In this document: positions 1 through 12,530 of the stretch, piece by piece | How the letters are laid out: the number at the start of each line of letters is the position of its first letter | Position numbering within the stretch: the first letter of the stretch is position 1 | Origin: Glandiceps talaboti | Lineage: Eukaryota; Hemichordata; Enteropneusta; Spengelidae | Assembly (NCBI RefSeq): GCF_964340395.1 | Contig: NC_135549.1 | Coordinates: 27,525,095-27,589,094, forward strand | Length of the DNA: 64,000 nt | Direction: 5' to 3' | Made by a program: the position numbers and the translations under genes | The notes under the pieces: generated by a model | The model's input: the letters and a program-made list of their open reading frames with translations, nothing else | What the model was told of the DNA's origin: nothing | Databases searched by the model: none

Positions 1-3000
1 CTTCTTACTGTTGTCAAAAGATGCGCATTTGACCAGAGAGTCAATGTTTTGTGGGCATGACGTCATCATGGTGGTGCGTCACGTGACATGCCCAATCCTA
101 CCAGAAAGAGGAACCCACTCTATTATCAGTCTGTGCCTATGATGACGTCATGTACAACATCTTTCACTAAACACGAGTCGATTGATTAATACTAGTGGTT
201 CCGAATTCGAAAACAGACAAGGAAGCTTCGACCAATGAATTCGTTGGGCATTCATCAGCGGTTTTTTTCTTAAGCAACAGTTGTGGTAATAATAGTAATA
301 GTAACATTAATCTAATAACAGGGTAGCCAGGAAACAACAAAAAGTTGATTTCTACCTTGACCCTGTTACCACCCATTAAATCGTTACGTGCCATACGGTA
401 AAAGAAAGTACAAACAACGGGGAAGCAAAGCAATAACTGTTCGAACTTGGTGAACGTTGCTTTATAAACGCCAACTTTTACAGGCAACATTCTGCTATCA
501 ACAATGCATGCAATGACTTGTATCAAGTGGTGGTGTTGTACTTAACTTTGAACACGTTTCGAAATGACTTGAAAGCAATATTTACAGACAGTCAACACAT
601 TTTACGGAATGGCACAGACTAAAAGTCTATTACCATAACGAATCTTTGTAACATTAACAGTTTAGCTTTTTTTCTTTCTTTTTTTCTTTTTTTTTTTTGG
701 GGGGGGGGGGTTCATTCGTGTATAGAACACTCGATGACAAACGGCACGAATGTAACCACCCATTCTGCAATCTGCGCTCTCTACGAATTGATTTTGTTAA
801 GCTTGGGCTTACCCCATTACAAAAGTCGAATAGTGACGTGGGAAAACTATATCGAATAAACAAGTACACATTTAAATACAATAATTGAATTAGATTATCA
901 AATCTGATATTATTGATTTTAAAATTTCGTTTATCTTTACCATCCCCAACCCCACCCCACCCCACCCGACCCTACCCCCACCCCACCCTACCCCACACCA
1001 TGGATGTTTGCTTTGTAGATATGTGAAGTATAATAAGTACATCTATTTATATATTTATATATTTATTTATTTATTTATTTATTTATTTATTGGCATGTGG
1101 TCTACATCATCATCCATTGCTTCTCAAACCATTGCTATTTGGACGAAACTACCGGTATTTTTTACTACGGCAATAATTTTGTAAATTACAGCTCATAGGA
1201 AACTATAGTAGCTTATGCATGAAGCTGGAATAGAGATTAAGAAATATTTTGCCCAAATTAAGGTTCAGTAAGAATCTCTTATTTGTTTTATGTAAATCGG
1301 CGCATGTCTGCTTCACAATAAAATAATAATCATCGGTAGAAGAGGAAAGTAATATTGTTTGCGAATCAGATTGTTTCCATGGTGAACATATACATAGTGT
1401 CACACTATATGTTTTATGCAAATTGTAGTTGAGAACGAGGCGTATGTTACGGTGCATTGTTACGGGGCATGACTTGTCTGTGACACGTCATCAAAGTGAG
1501 ATAAATTATAAGCACCCCCCCCCCCTCCAAGTAAATTGCTGCACCTTAAAAAAATGTATTCTTATTGCTTTTGTTATGTGTTCTGTAGACAATATAGATG
1601 CTATATTTTGATGGCGCATAGTTCATTAAAATAACGTAAGTACCATTTCACTCCGACCCAATGTTGAGTCTACAGTGATGAATTCGTGTGTACTTCAGTC
1701 ACAAATCTCGATCTATCACAACATGTATATAGACAAGAAATCCGGACAAGAGTGTAAACAGACCGTAGCTATGTACATTCTGTAGTTACATCTTCTGACA
1801 ATTAGATAATTACTAAGTATATAACTTCTGTAATAATCGGTCAACATTCCCCAGGAAAAAAATAATAGAGGTAGGTTTATTTGCATGAGCTTCCGTTACC
1901 GAAAGTACTTTTGCCACGACAAGACTGGGGATTTGAAACAATAGCCATGGAGAATATATAACGAATGAGTACTCGAGGTCTAGGCTGTTGATATATGCAC
2001 TCACAGACACTGCTATGTACTGTAAGATATTATATCGTTGCTACAAAACTTGTTAGCTTCTACGGCTGCAACTCAAAAAAATGTATTCTGACAACTTGTA
2101 CATGACACGGTTGTGTGCAAAGAGCTATAAACTGAGACCATATTTTTCATGTAAGTTTGGGTTATATTTTGACTTCTGTTTAGTGATTGGTAGTTGACAT
2201 CAAAACCCTTTCAATATCCCATAAATTTACTATTAGTCGACAAACTAGTAAGAAGACCTGTATGTGATTTACGACAGTACGTGCGGATACAAAGCCAGTA
2301 TCTACACAGTACGATTGTAGTACACAGTACTGGTAATTAAAAAAAAATACAAAAACTGTGCCTGGAACCATCAGTTAGTCTTCATGATGAGGTAATGCCC
2401 CCCCCCCCCCCCATGCCCCACTTAACTAACTGAGAAGCGAGATCAATGGTTAAACGAGGGATTAAAAACACTAAATTCTTTTACTTTGGGGTGGGGTTGG
2501 ATGGGGAGTTTTTGCGCCATTTTAGTTCTCATCATACAAAAAACGATTGTACTTTTAATAGTGGGTCTGTTTTGTACCCCTAAATACAAATATTTCTAAC
2601 AAGTGTCGTGAAATTGAGAAATGGAAGAATGTTAGCTTCATATATGGAACTAAAATAAAGGAAAGTGTCAACAACACAACTATTCTTTATTCACTACATA
2701 CTGCCTTTATATCCATAGCACTACATACTGATTTGAAATTGATTGTGTTGTCTGAAACATTTTCAAATTTGGCCGATTTAGTTAGAATGTGTGTTATGAG
2801 GCCTACTTAAAATAAATTAGTTTTTTTTATCCTACATTGAACTATTGATCTCGCCTCTAAGAGTTTATAATGTAAACATATACAATCAGATAGACAGTGA
2901 AAACAAAAATTTAAAAACGGTGTTCTTTACTATTTTTCTTAATAATACGAGTCTCATAAACATACATTTCCCTGGACAGATGATACATTTTAAAGTTTGA

Positions 3001-4108
3001 TTACGGAAACTAATGAATGTACAAAACTGCTTGCAGGTACGTACATATACATATGCATTGTTGTGGCGCTATAAAATTTGTCCAATTTGAATTTTTCCAA
3101 CTAGAAGTTATTGTCAAAGGAAGTCCGTCTTCTATTTTAGAAATGTTTTATTAATTTGTTCACACTGCACTATGCATAAATTAAACAAGACATAGAGAGC
3201 GTCCATATGGTCATAAATGTTATCAAATTTAACAAACACGTGTCATCAGCGGTACAAACAAAGGGAAGTGTCGGATGATACGCATCAATATTTTTTATCG
3301 TTTTGTCTTTTTCCTCTTATTAGTTTAGTCCATGAATTGAACGACTAATGAATAAAACACACAGCAAATAAAAATTGTCAATGACCAAAACATTAAAATT
3401 GGATATTTCTGACTGATTGCAATTCCTGTGCCCCAATCACAAAATGAAACATTCATAAAATAACAATAAAACGCAAACATAGGAGTTACGGTACATGAAT
3501 TCTCTGAAATAGTCTCCGTTGTGCACATAATTCATTATTAAGTTATCGCTTGTAGCTTTCTGCAGAGTAATAAATAACAATAAAAACACTTCACACATTT
3601 TTTTTTTCTGTTAGAATTGTGTCATTTCTTTATTTATCGTTCGGAATGATGGTAGTTAATTTATTAGACAAAATGTATATATATATATTTAATTTTTCTT
3701 CGCGTTGAACCTTTTCAGGTACATATCAATGTTTTGAATAAGGAGAAAGTTTCTAATTATTATATCTGAAAGTCTATAATTAAGTTAGCTTTTCATAGTC
3801 TCGTAACTTTGGTTTTTCGCGGCACGGTATTAGACTTGCTTGTGGTTGTGATCTATTTCCTAAAATATGATGCGAAGTTGTCCAAAAATGACGGATATCG
3901 ACCCCTTAGCCGTGACGATATGTAACTAACTAACTAACTATGCTAAAGCTAATATGTTACAAAACACATTTCAGCCCCGCGGTACCTTAATTAAAATTCA
4001 ATAATAGAAAAGAGCACATTATTAGTTTTTATTAGAGTGGATATTTCAGTACTCAGCTGTTGCCAAAGTTTACAGTTGCAACTGGAACGGGGTTTTGTTG
4101 TGTGTTGC

Positions 4109-4149
<41 letters not shown>

Positions 4150-5725
4150 TGTTTTGTTTAAAACTATTTTGTTAGCTATAGTGAATTACTTGTCACGTTA
4201 ATATTATACAACCTGAATGGTACTGAATAACCTATGGGTACTCAAGGCATATTTGTCACGGTGTAGCAGTACACATCATTGTGCAAGATATTTTAGGTCC
4301 ACACTCAAAATTCACCCCCCTCCCCCATGTGTCGCGATTTGAACTTATTTCTAGACGACTTATAGATACAATAGACCTCTAGCTGACATGTACATTGTCT
4401 AATCGTTTTATTCGAAAAATTTCCAGTGAATATCTGAATTGTTTGTTGTCTGATCGACAAAAATAATACCCCGTTACAGCAAGTGCAACTTTAAAGGGGT
4501 GTGGGCCTGAGCTGCACATTTTTTTCTGCGACTTCTTTGTTTCATGTGAAGAATTACGCGATTTACTTTACTTCCCGACAGATGTCTGATCATCCCTGAA
4601 ATATGTAGCATAACAGTTAGTCAAACCGAATAAATTATTCGACGTGGTATTTTTTTTTTTTTTTTTGGGGGGGGGGGGTACTCAAAAATTAAAGTGCCCC
4701 TGATATCAGGAGTATAGAAGAAATGCACATGGCTCCAAACTTGTTATGCTATAGTGATATTTATGATGTTTTCAGGGTAAAAAGAACCCATATATACATA
4801 TCATATAAAATTGGTTTCTAAAGTTGTCCTATGTCCCTTTAACACTGTTACGCCGCAAAACAATGCTTTTATTATAAGTACTCAACATTTCTAGTCAAGT
4901 ATTCGTCAAGAAAAAAAACACACCTTCATATAGATATAGAGACCTGTAGATGTGAATAATAGAATACTGTACGCATATATGTAAAATGTCAACGGGCAAT
5001 TGTAAATTGCTCTGACGATGATATTTAGTATGCGTGGGTTTGTTTTGGTATAAAAATGCACTCCGAATACGCGTCTAAGTTTTGTGCAAATACGGATATG
5101 ATTGATTAGATGGGAATGCACCGAAATTTCCTCTGAAAATTTCATTTTTCATTGTAAAACCAGTTTAGGCAGTCGAAAAGAGGAGATAACTGGCGCCCTA
5201 CAGTCTCTCTCTCTCATGATTAAAATGTGAAGCTAATTCAAGATACATACCCAATTCTATTATGTGTGTTTTTCGAGGGGGGATCTATTCATATTAAATA
5301 TTTATTTTCACTCAGAATATTATTACTTTTTCCCTTTAGGGTAACACAATATAGCAAAGGTAGTTTCATGATTAATATATACAATTGTGTTTCAAGGCAA
5401 GTTCCATTACAACTGACGGGTCCATTGATAATGTGTTGAGTGTGGTATGACCCTCAACCTGTGTAAACGTTATTTCAGAGTCTATCTGACGAAAGAGGGC
5501 GGGCTTCACAACGGTTTCGACTATTAGCTCTACTGCTGTCGTTTCAGTAAGGCCCAGCGCAGTGAAGAGCAATACTCGTTGAGCGAGCGTCACACTTTGG
5601 TCAGAATATATGTTGCAGTTTATTAAGTAAAAGTTTTTTTGTTTATAATAATACAAGCGTTAAATTTTGAAAACACCGAGACGACATTTTGGGGACCTGA
5701 CGACAATTTTCGACATTGTACATGT
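1..5725. other. Gene-free stretch with simple repeats
   Basis: I find no exon with family resemblance on either strand. The stretch holds homopolymer blocks (T then G around 665-710, C around 1,515 and 2,400), a TTTA run near 1,055-1,090, and a GTT run at about 4,096-4,147. A sequence of about 37 bases at 2,824-2,860 recurs with one or two changes at 15,998-16,034, so it belongs to a dispersed repeat. The open frames here are short and have no recognisable domain. Confidence 0.6.
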
Positions 5726-5826
5726 CTTGGTCTCCGTTACCCAGACTCTCACCACTGGGGGCTCTGTTTACGTCCCCGGCGTAGAAGAATCCCCTGTTGG
5801 TGAGAGTCTGGGTTACCGAGACTAAG
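5726..5826. repeat. Hairpin / MITE-like inverted repeat
   Basis: Arms at 5,726-5,754 and 5,798-5,826 are reverse complements at 26 of 29 positions and are separated by a 43-base loop. This is the shape of a short foldback element or of the core of a MITE. No clear target-site duplication is seen beside the arms. No transposase is nearby. Confidence 0.6.
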
Positions 5827-6075
5827 ATTGTCTGTGCGCAGGGGTTTACCGTGTCTCAATTTCTATGCGATGAAATCTATGATTAGTACAGGTTGCACCA
5901 GAGGTGTATGCGTACATATCATACTGAACGGTTGACAGCAAGAAATTTATCACAACCATCTCAGAGTCATCAGCCCCAAGATATCTCTAAAATATCAAAA
6001 ACGAAAAACTAATGAATGACATTACATCCGAGTCAAAAATCGTGGTTTACTTGTCACTCATGATTTCGAAAGTTA

Positions 6076-6180
6076 TCATCGTAAACCACGCCCTCTTTTA
6101 CGGCACCGTCCAAGACGCACAGCCAATAGGGTGTTACAGAAGAAATAACAGCTCTGGTTTGCTAGAATGTGGAAACTTTG
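6076..6180. repeat. Dispersed repeat, copy 1 (partner at 49.5 kb)
   Basis: A segment that begins near a CGTAAACCAC motif and ends near GAAATAACAGCTCTGG reappears with substitutions and small indels at 49,548-49,641, inside the second PTER gene. One end carries GCAAACCA-like sequence and the other GGTTTGC-like sequence, so short inverted ends are possible. It is probably a non-autonomous mobile element. Family not identified. Confidence 0.5.
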
Positions 6181-7026
6181 CTGTCTCTCATCTCTTCATG
6201 GTGTTACTTAGGTTGACATCCAAAGGCACTTGTAAAATATGAATATACGTGTTATTCTAGCATTTGTGAGGTGATATTACTCGCGAAGTATTGCATATAC
6301 TCGGGCGTTTCTGGTAGAGTGCGTAGGTATGTTTATTACCGTACAATGTACTCCGAAGTCGGGTCTCTGCTTCAGTTGGGCAAACACCACCTTGCAAAAA
6401 TATTTAGACACACACACACACACACACACATTTCATTGGTTTATAGTTATTTTGGTATTATATATATATATACCATACGATACAGCCCGTTTCAAGTCAC
6501 CAATCGGCTGTGTTCAAGTTTGATACAACCATATACATAACACCAGCAAGAAACGGCACGTTACATTTTAAGGTGGCCACATAGGTGAGGATTAGATATT
6601 TATTTTGGACTTTCAATTTATAAAACAAACCATTCTCCCTAAATTATTTTGTTCAAAAAACAGTTCACTTTATTATACACAACAACATGGAGCATTAATC
6701 TTGTACATCAAAAATAGTCACTTGAAAAAACAAAAGAAATTCATGTTTAAAACAAAAGTATCTAAAATGTGGACGTGTGGGGGCGCTCGTCACAGGGAAT
6801 GACAACCTGGGCTCATCTGGCATCATTTCACATACTGAAGCTAAAAGAAGTATTTTCTCTGATGTAATTTGTGCATATAAATGTGGCACTATATTGGATG
6901 TCAGGTCTCGTACTTCGTTTAGTACATCAAATGTTACTAGTAATTGCCATGGTGACTGGGAGGTTTGTATTACATTTGCATATTACATACTAATACAATA
7001 GACAATGCAGGTGGTCTGAACAGATA

Positions 7027-7392
7027 CTCGATCTCTACTGTTGCTATGATACACCAGCTGGTTCTTACAAGGACCATAGTTCACAAGATGGTCTCTACTG
7101 TTGCTATGATACACCAGCTGGTTCTTACAAGGACCATAGTTCACAAGATGGTTTCTACTGTTGCTATGATACACCAGCTGGTCCTTACAAGGATCACAAT
7201 TCACTAGATGGTTTCTACTGTTGCTATGATACACCAGCTGGTCCTTACAAGGATCACAATTCACTAGATGGTCTCTACTGTTGCTATGATACACCAGCTG
7301 GTCTTTACAAGGATCACAATTCACTAAATGGTCTCCACTGTTGCTATGATACACCAGCTGGTCCTTACAAGGATCACAATTCACTAGATGGT
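7027..7392. repeat. 60-bp minisatellite at the GEMIN2 stop codon
   Basis: Six tandem copies of a 60-bp unit, each containing GTTGCTATGATACACCAGCTG, run from about 7,027 to 7,392. Copies differ at a few sites only. Sixty is a multiple of three, so the minus strand carries an accidental 20-residue periodic open frame. The first unit met by minus-strand transcription supplies the last five or so codons and the TGA stop of GEMIN2 (7,374-7,376); the rest falls in its 3' UTR or beyond. Confidence 0.85.
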
Positions 7393-10126
7393 GTATCAGT
7401 CATATCTGACTGATCAAAATATCTAGCTACTATACAAACCAGCAGGTTTAACTGTGTTAGTCTGGAATCATTCTCTTCTTCCTGCAATTAATCACAATTA
7501 CAAAAATAAGGTCATCAGAGATGATAAAATAAATACTGTAGTTACTGTTGAAATCTTCAATTCACTTTCCAGCAGAGATGGGGAGACCAACCAACACACA
7601 GAAAACTTGAATGTATTTGCATTTCATTTGGACATGCTGTATTTGGTTGCTACACTGCTTAAACAATGTCAGTAAACATGGGCTGGCATTTTTTATTTAT
7701 AACACAGGTTAGTTTTAAACTTTTTTTTAAAAACACAACCAAAATACATCAAATTACATTATTAAGCACAAGACGTACAGGTGAAGCTACTAACAATAAA
7801 CATTATGTACAACAAAGTAATAAAATTAAACAGATTTAAGAATTATTTTCTTAAAAAAAGATCCAACAAGTCTGCTAAAAGTACAAGCACCTATATTAGA
7901 GTAGATGGATGGTCAATCTGGGAATTCAAATTCAATATTTCATTAAATGTAGACATACATGTCTGCAAAGGGGAATATTCAAAAAAAAAAGCCTTAAAAT
8001 TTGTTGTCCTAAAAACACACATTTGTTTTGTATTCCTTTGTGGTATGCTAAAATCGAAGAGTAATCATAAAAAACATATATTTTAATAATAAGAAATCTA
8101 CCAAATAATAATCCAATCAGTGGGAATCTCCTGAAGGCCTCATGTTGGTCCAATGAATCTATCATCTGTTTGTTTGTTTGTCACATGTTTCTAATTATGC
8201 ATACATGTAGTTGTGTACATGTATGTAGACCAATTGGTGTATACATTATAATGGGCTGACATGACCCTCCAATCACACACCTCATGCAATCCTTGGCTTT
8301 CACTACTTTGCTAATCGTACTAGGACTTAGTTTGTAACTATGACAACACTTACTATGGTGGATCTGACTGAGCTGCAATGCCTTGCCAGTGTACGTAACC
8401 ATGCAATGATATCAGCCAAGACAGGTTTCTCCAGACAGGCTAGTAAAGCATACAGCCATCTTCCTTGCTCTGTAGTGAATCCCATGATATTCAGCCACTT
8501 GGTATGGTACTCCAGTAACTGACAAACTGTTGACTGGTCAGAAAATTTACAACTAATATTAATAATTAATGTTACTGTTCACGGCTGCGTTTTTATTTAC
8601 CGGTACATGTCTACTTTGCTAGATGATAATACTAGTAATCTGTATTGATACTGGATTAGGGCTTGAATTTTGATAAACTTGTCTTCCATGGAGTCCAGTG
8701 CTGACAGACTTTCTTGGGATCACAAGTTAATGCAGAAGAAACCATAGTGCCTGGGGAAAGCCTGCATTACTAGTATTTAGTAAAGTCAAACAGATCAACA
8801 CTCTTTTTTTTTTACTTCCACAGCATGGACAACTTACTCAAGTCATGACTAGGGCTCAATCCCTCACCTCAATGGTGAGAAGCCAGTAATTTAACCACTT
8901 ACATGTAGCTATTAAAACCCACAGGTTTGGGAACCTTGTAAAAAAATCTGGTAAAATTTGCATTTATTTCTATAGTTTGTACTACCATCTTGATGGGCTG
9001 TGGGGGGAGAGGGGGAGGAGGGGGGAGGAGGAGGAGAGGATCTCATTAAGAAACCTGGGCAACTCTAGCAGACTTTCCGACACTACTATACTAACTAACT
9101 TTCACAAACGCTGCCAGGTATGGACCAAATCTATGTTTAAATGACTATGAAACACAGGTAGGGTGTATCTTCTATCTCCCTCGGCAAGCACTGGTACAGT
9201 GGTAGGAAATCCAAGTAGATCAACAGGGGATTGAATATGGGTAAATTTTACCTAGTTACTGCCCTTGACAAAACTCTGGTAGGGAATCTAGTAACCAACA
9301 AGGGAACTCACACAAACACTACTTTTTGAGCCATATCGTCTAGTAAACACAAGAATCCATGACCCCGAAAAAAGTCTCAATGGAACCATGGTGGACAGTG
9401 CTTACTAACATGTATAGCTTATAAGACAAAAAACAACAGAGTGACATACCAATACATGGCTTAGTTGTCAGTTACATCAATACAGATGTGTCATCTGTAG
9501 ATCTTCCTACATTACATGTACACCATCTATTTCTACTTTTCAGCATACATTAATTATTCTCTCTCATTTTCACAAGTAATCGTCAAGTGTAGTTGCTTAC
9601 GAGTACTATACCTCCACCTTGTTAAAGAATTGCTATTCAAAATGTCGGTGATTTTAATAATTTGTAGGGACTGTATTATCAACAACTTTTACACCCTTAG
9701 ATGTATACAGTGTTACTAACCTGGTCAAGGGATGTGATTATACTAAGAAGTGGTGGTGTGCCGACAATGACTTCATCTAGACTGTCTCTCCTTTTCATTG
9801 CAGTATTATCGGTTCTTCGTTTATACCTAGTTGAGTTGAAGTCACTGCCAAAACAAAACTTGCACCATTCTTCTTCGCTGTACAGACTTGGCTGTTATGT
9901 AAATAAGACAAATATAGTAAACAACCTTCACCACTCACTGCCAAATTTCCCTAAAATTTTAAGACTTTTAAATATTCATAATTTTGGTTATCTTATTATA
10001 TTTTGATTAGCCAGCCAGACTGTCTTAGTCTGCTATTGTTCTCATTTGAACTGCATATACAAAATTGTTTTTATATGAATTAATTAATTGAATCATATCT
10101 TCCTCTCACATTCATTAACACAAACA

Positions 10127-10160
<34 letters not shown>

Positions 10161-12530
10161 TTATGCACACACACATACATGTACACACAAATGGACACAC
10201 ACACATACATGTACACACAAATGGACACACACACACACACACACACACATACATGTACACACAAATGGACACACACACATACATGTACACACAAATGGAC
10301 CCACACACACATTCATGTACACACAAATGGACCCACACACATACATGTACACACAAATGGACCGACACACACATACATGTACACACAAATGGACACACAC
10401 ACATACATGTACACACAAATGGACCGACACACACATACATGTACACACAAATGGACACACACACATACATGTACACACAAATGGACACACACACACATAC
10501 ATGTACACACAAATGGACACACACACACATACATGTACACACAAATGGACACACACATATCAAATTGCACATAACATACTACTCTATATTTATATATACA
10601 ATTATTATTGTTCTGAGGCATTTCTTTGACATTGTAACTAGCATTGCTATTGGAGTATAACAAAGCTGAGATAATATAGCCATACATGATATTTGTACAT
10701 TAATGTCCCATCAATGTCTGTATGGAAAACTTCAAACATACCAGTGTGGTTTTGGTTTTCTCCTTGTCTTTGTACATGGCTTGTAAACGTGTCAGTTTTT
10801 GTCTCAAATCAGAGAACAGGGCTGTCTGATAGCGTTGCCATTCCAAACTCGGTGCAAGTCCTGATGGGGCTTCCTGGACACCACTTGCCTTTAAAAATAC
10901 AAGCCAATATTACTAGCTTACTACATGTACATGTTTGGATGTGTATTTAGGGGAGACATCTTTATAAACTACCTAAACCTGAACCTGTTACGGCGTATTT
11001 TATGAAAATGACATAAAAGGGTGGCAATCCCCTTTCAAGTCCCATGATTCAATTCCAAGTACTCATAATTTGTGCATTTATAGAGCCATAGGGTTTAGCT
11101 AGGATTATTCTCATTTTCTGGGCCAACTAGTAGCTCTGCCAGACAATTGTTTATCTATCCTATTTATAATCCTAATAAAATAAAGATCTGCCATACTAAC
11201 TTGTTGGAATATACATTATCTACGATATACACCTATGACACCAATGAGCCTTCAGTATCTAGACCCAAGTGATAATAAGAAATATACTGGTAACCTTTCA
11301 TGGCTTCACAATAGATACAAATATTGTACATTTAATGACTGGATATCTCATACTAGCTGACATAAAATCAGCCTCACATTTTTACCTTCTGTAACTTTTT
11401 ACCTGAATTGAAACAGTACATACAAATACACTGATTCAAACCCCATGTATTGCATTTAGTGCCACTGTGTCAGTCAAGTCTTAGTCATAAGGATTAGATT
11501 GTGTTCAGGATGAACTTGTTCTATTGTTAGTGGTCTGAGGTTTTATAGCCCAACTGATGAAGTGTTTTTCACATCTAAATTTTAAACATAATCCAACATG
11601 GACTTATACTTTTCTTAGCTGTTAGGGGAACACTACTCTAGGAAATACAGACATTTTCATAAACTATGGGTTCTGGAGAGTCATTTCATGATTTTACATC
11701 TCCTACAAATTACTTGCGATGTCAGAGAAGCATCGAGTTGATCAGATCATGTGCCTTTATAGGGTATCTTTGCTATGGGGCTTTACCCTTCAGTACAGCA
11801 CAACTCTCATGAATATTCAGGGTGCAACTGGAATACATTATTTTTGCTGATTTCCATGATGCACTTCACCCCATAGCACAGACATCCTTTTTAAGGACAC
11901 AAGAGCAACTTGTTGTTTTGTGAAATTGAAAGTACAAATGTAATTTGTAGGTGACTTAAAATCATGAAATGACTCTCCAGAACCCATAGTTTGTGAACAT
12001 GACTTAATTTCCTGGAGACTGGTGTTCCCCTTTAATGATGTAAAACTTACTGCTGATACGCGGACTGTCTGTCTACTTGTGAAATGATCTATATTGATGT
12101 CTGCTACCACAACGTGTGCACACTTTTGGGCTTCTTGTCTACAGAGAAAAAAAAACACATTTAAATAACATGTTAGAAATACACAAACGTATCATTGCGA
12201 TTCACTTTGTTCACATTTCAACTCATCTCGTTTTCAACTCACCCAAATTTCAACTTGTCCCACTCTTTACAAATCACGTAGGAAAGTCATTTGCAAATCT
12301 TTGCAATATTTCGTGTTTCTCATAGTGGCAGATCTTGCATGCAAGGCAAGAACGACCAAACATAATATGCTACAATACTATTGTAGATTATTACCATCAT
12401 GATCATACCTGACTCTCTTCAGATATTCTAATCCGGATGTTGGAGCACATTCTACATCGACCTCGCAGTCGTCCTCACTAGGTACCTCTAATGCCTGGTC
12501 CATAGCATTCATAGGCTCCGTCACCTCCAT
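7374..12530 (-). CDS. GEMIN2: Gem-associated protein 2 (SMN complex), six exons
   Basis: GEMIN2 binds SMN and holds the Sm protein pentamer while spliceosomal snRNPs are assembled in the cytoplasm. Exons on the minus strand are 12,530-12,409, 12,138-12,051, 10,888-10,742, 9,891-9,721, 8,533-8,354 and 7,481-7,374. Phases agree at every junction and all introns are GT-AG. The total is 816 nt, or 271 residues; human GEMIN2 has about 280. Recognisable blocks are [14 protein letters not shown] with HVVVADI (SMN-binding region), [41 protein letters not shown] and the C-terminal [16 protein letters not shown]. The start ATG at 12,530 is the first of three close methionines (residues 1, 7 and 10), and the frame stays open upstream, so the true start is uncertain by a few codons. 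A possible AATAAA on the minus strand lies at 6,599-6,604. The last codons lie in a minisatellite. Assignment is by remembered family similarity, not by a search. Confidence 0.93.
8846..8910 (-). mobile_element. tRNA-derived SINE head (antisense), tentative
   Basis: On the minus strand, TGTAAGTGGTTAA (about 8,903-8,891) resembles a polymerase III A box. GGGATTGAGCCC (8,863-8,852) resembles a B box at tRNA-like spacing. No full cloverleaf was established. It lies in GEMIN2 intron 4 and resembles the better SINE head at 51.07 kb. Confidence 0.4.
10120..10560. repeat. CA microsatellite with 28-bp higher-order repeat
   Basis: A CA run at about 10,130-10,158 passes into roughly a dozen copies of a unit of about 28 bp containing CATACATGTACACACAAATGG, separated by CA runs of variable length. 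Open frames of 100-190 codons arise on both strands from the repeat alone and should not be annotated as proteins. The array lies in GEMIN2 intron 3. Confidence 0.9.
11624..12031. mobile_element. MITE-like inverted-repeat element in GEMIN2 intron 2
   Basis: Arms at about 11,624-11,713 and 11,940-12,031 are reverse complements with scattered mismatches and small indels. Both ends read AGGGGAACAC inwards. The inner arms share CTATGGGTTCTGGAGAGTC and TCATGATTTTA. The spacer carries no transposase. The right end stops 19 bases before the 5' splice site of GEMIN2 exon 2 (exon end 12,051). A diverged half copy occurs at about 50,464-50,540. Confidence 0.7.

Noticed and set aside
6983..7384. A 133-codon minus-strand frame of 20-residue repeats
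   Set aside because: It is the 60-bp minisatellite read in a frame different from GEMIN2.
7932..8165. Candidate last exon of GEMIN2 (starts [11 protein letters not shown])
   Set aside because: The acceptor has no pyrimidine tract and the sequence only weakly resembles the family. The exon at 7,374-7,481 contains the real conserved end [14 protein letters not shown] in the right phase.
10088..10660. Overlapping frames of 100-190 codons on both strands
   Set aside because: They come from the CA/28-bp repeat; composition is only His/Thr/Cys/Val-type periodic sequence.
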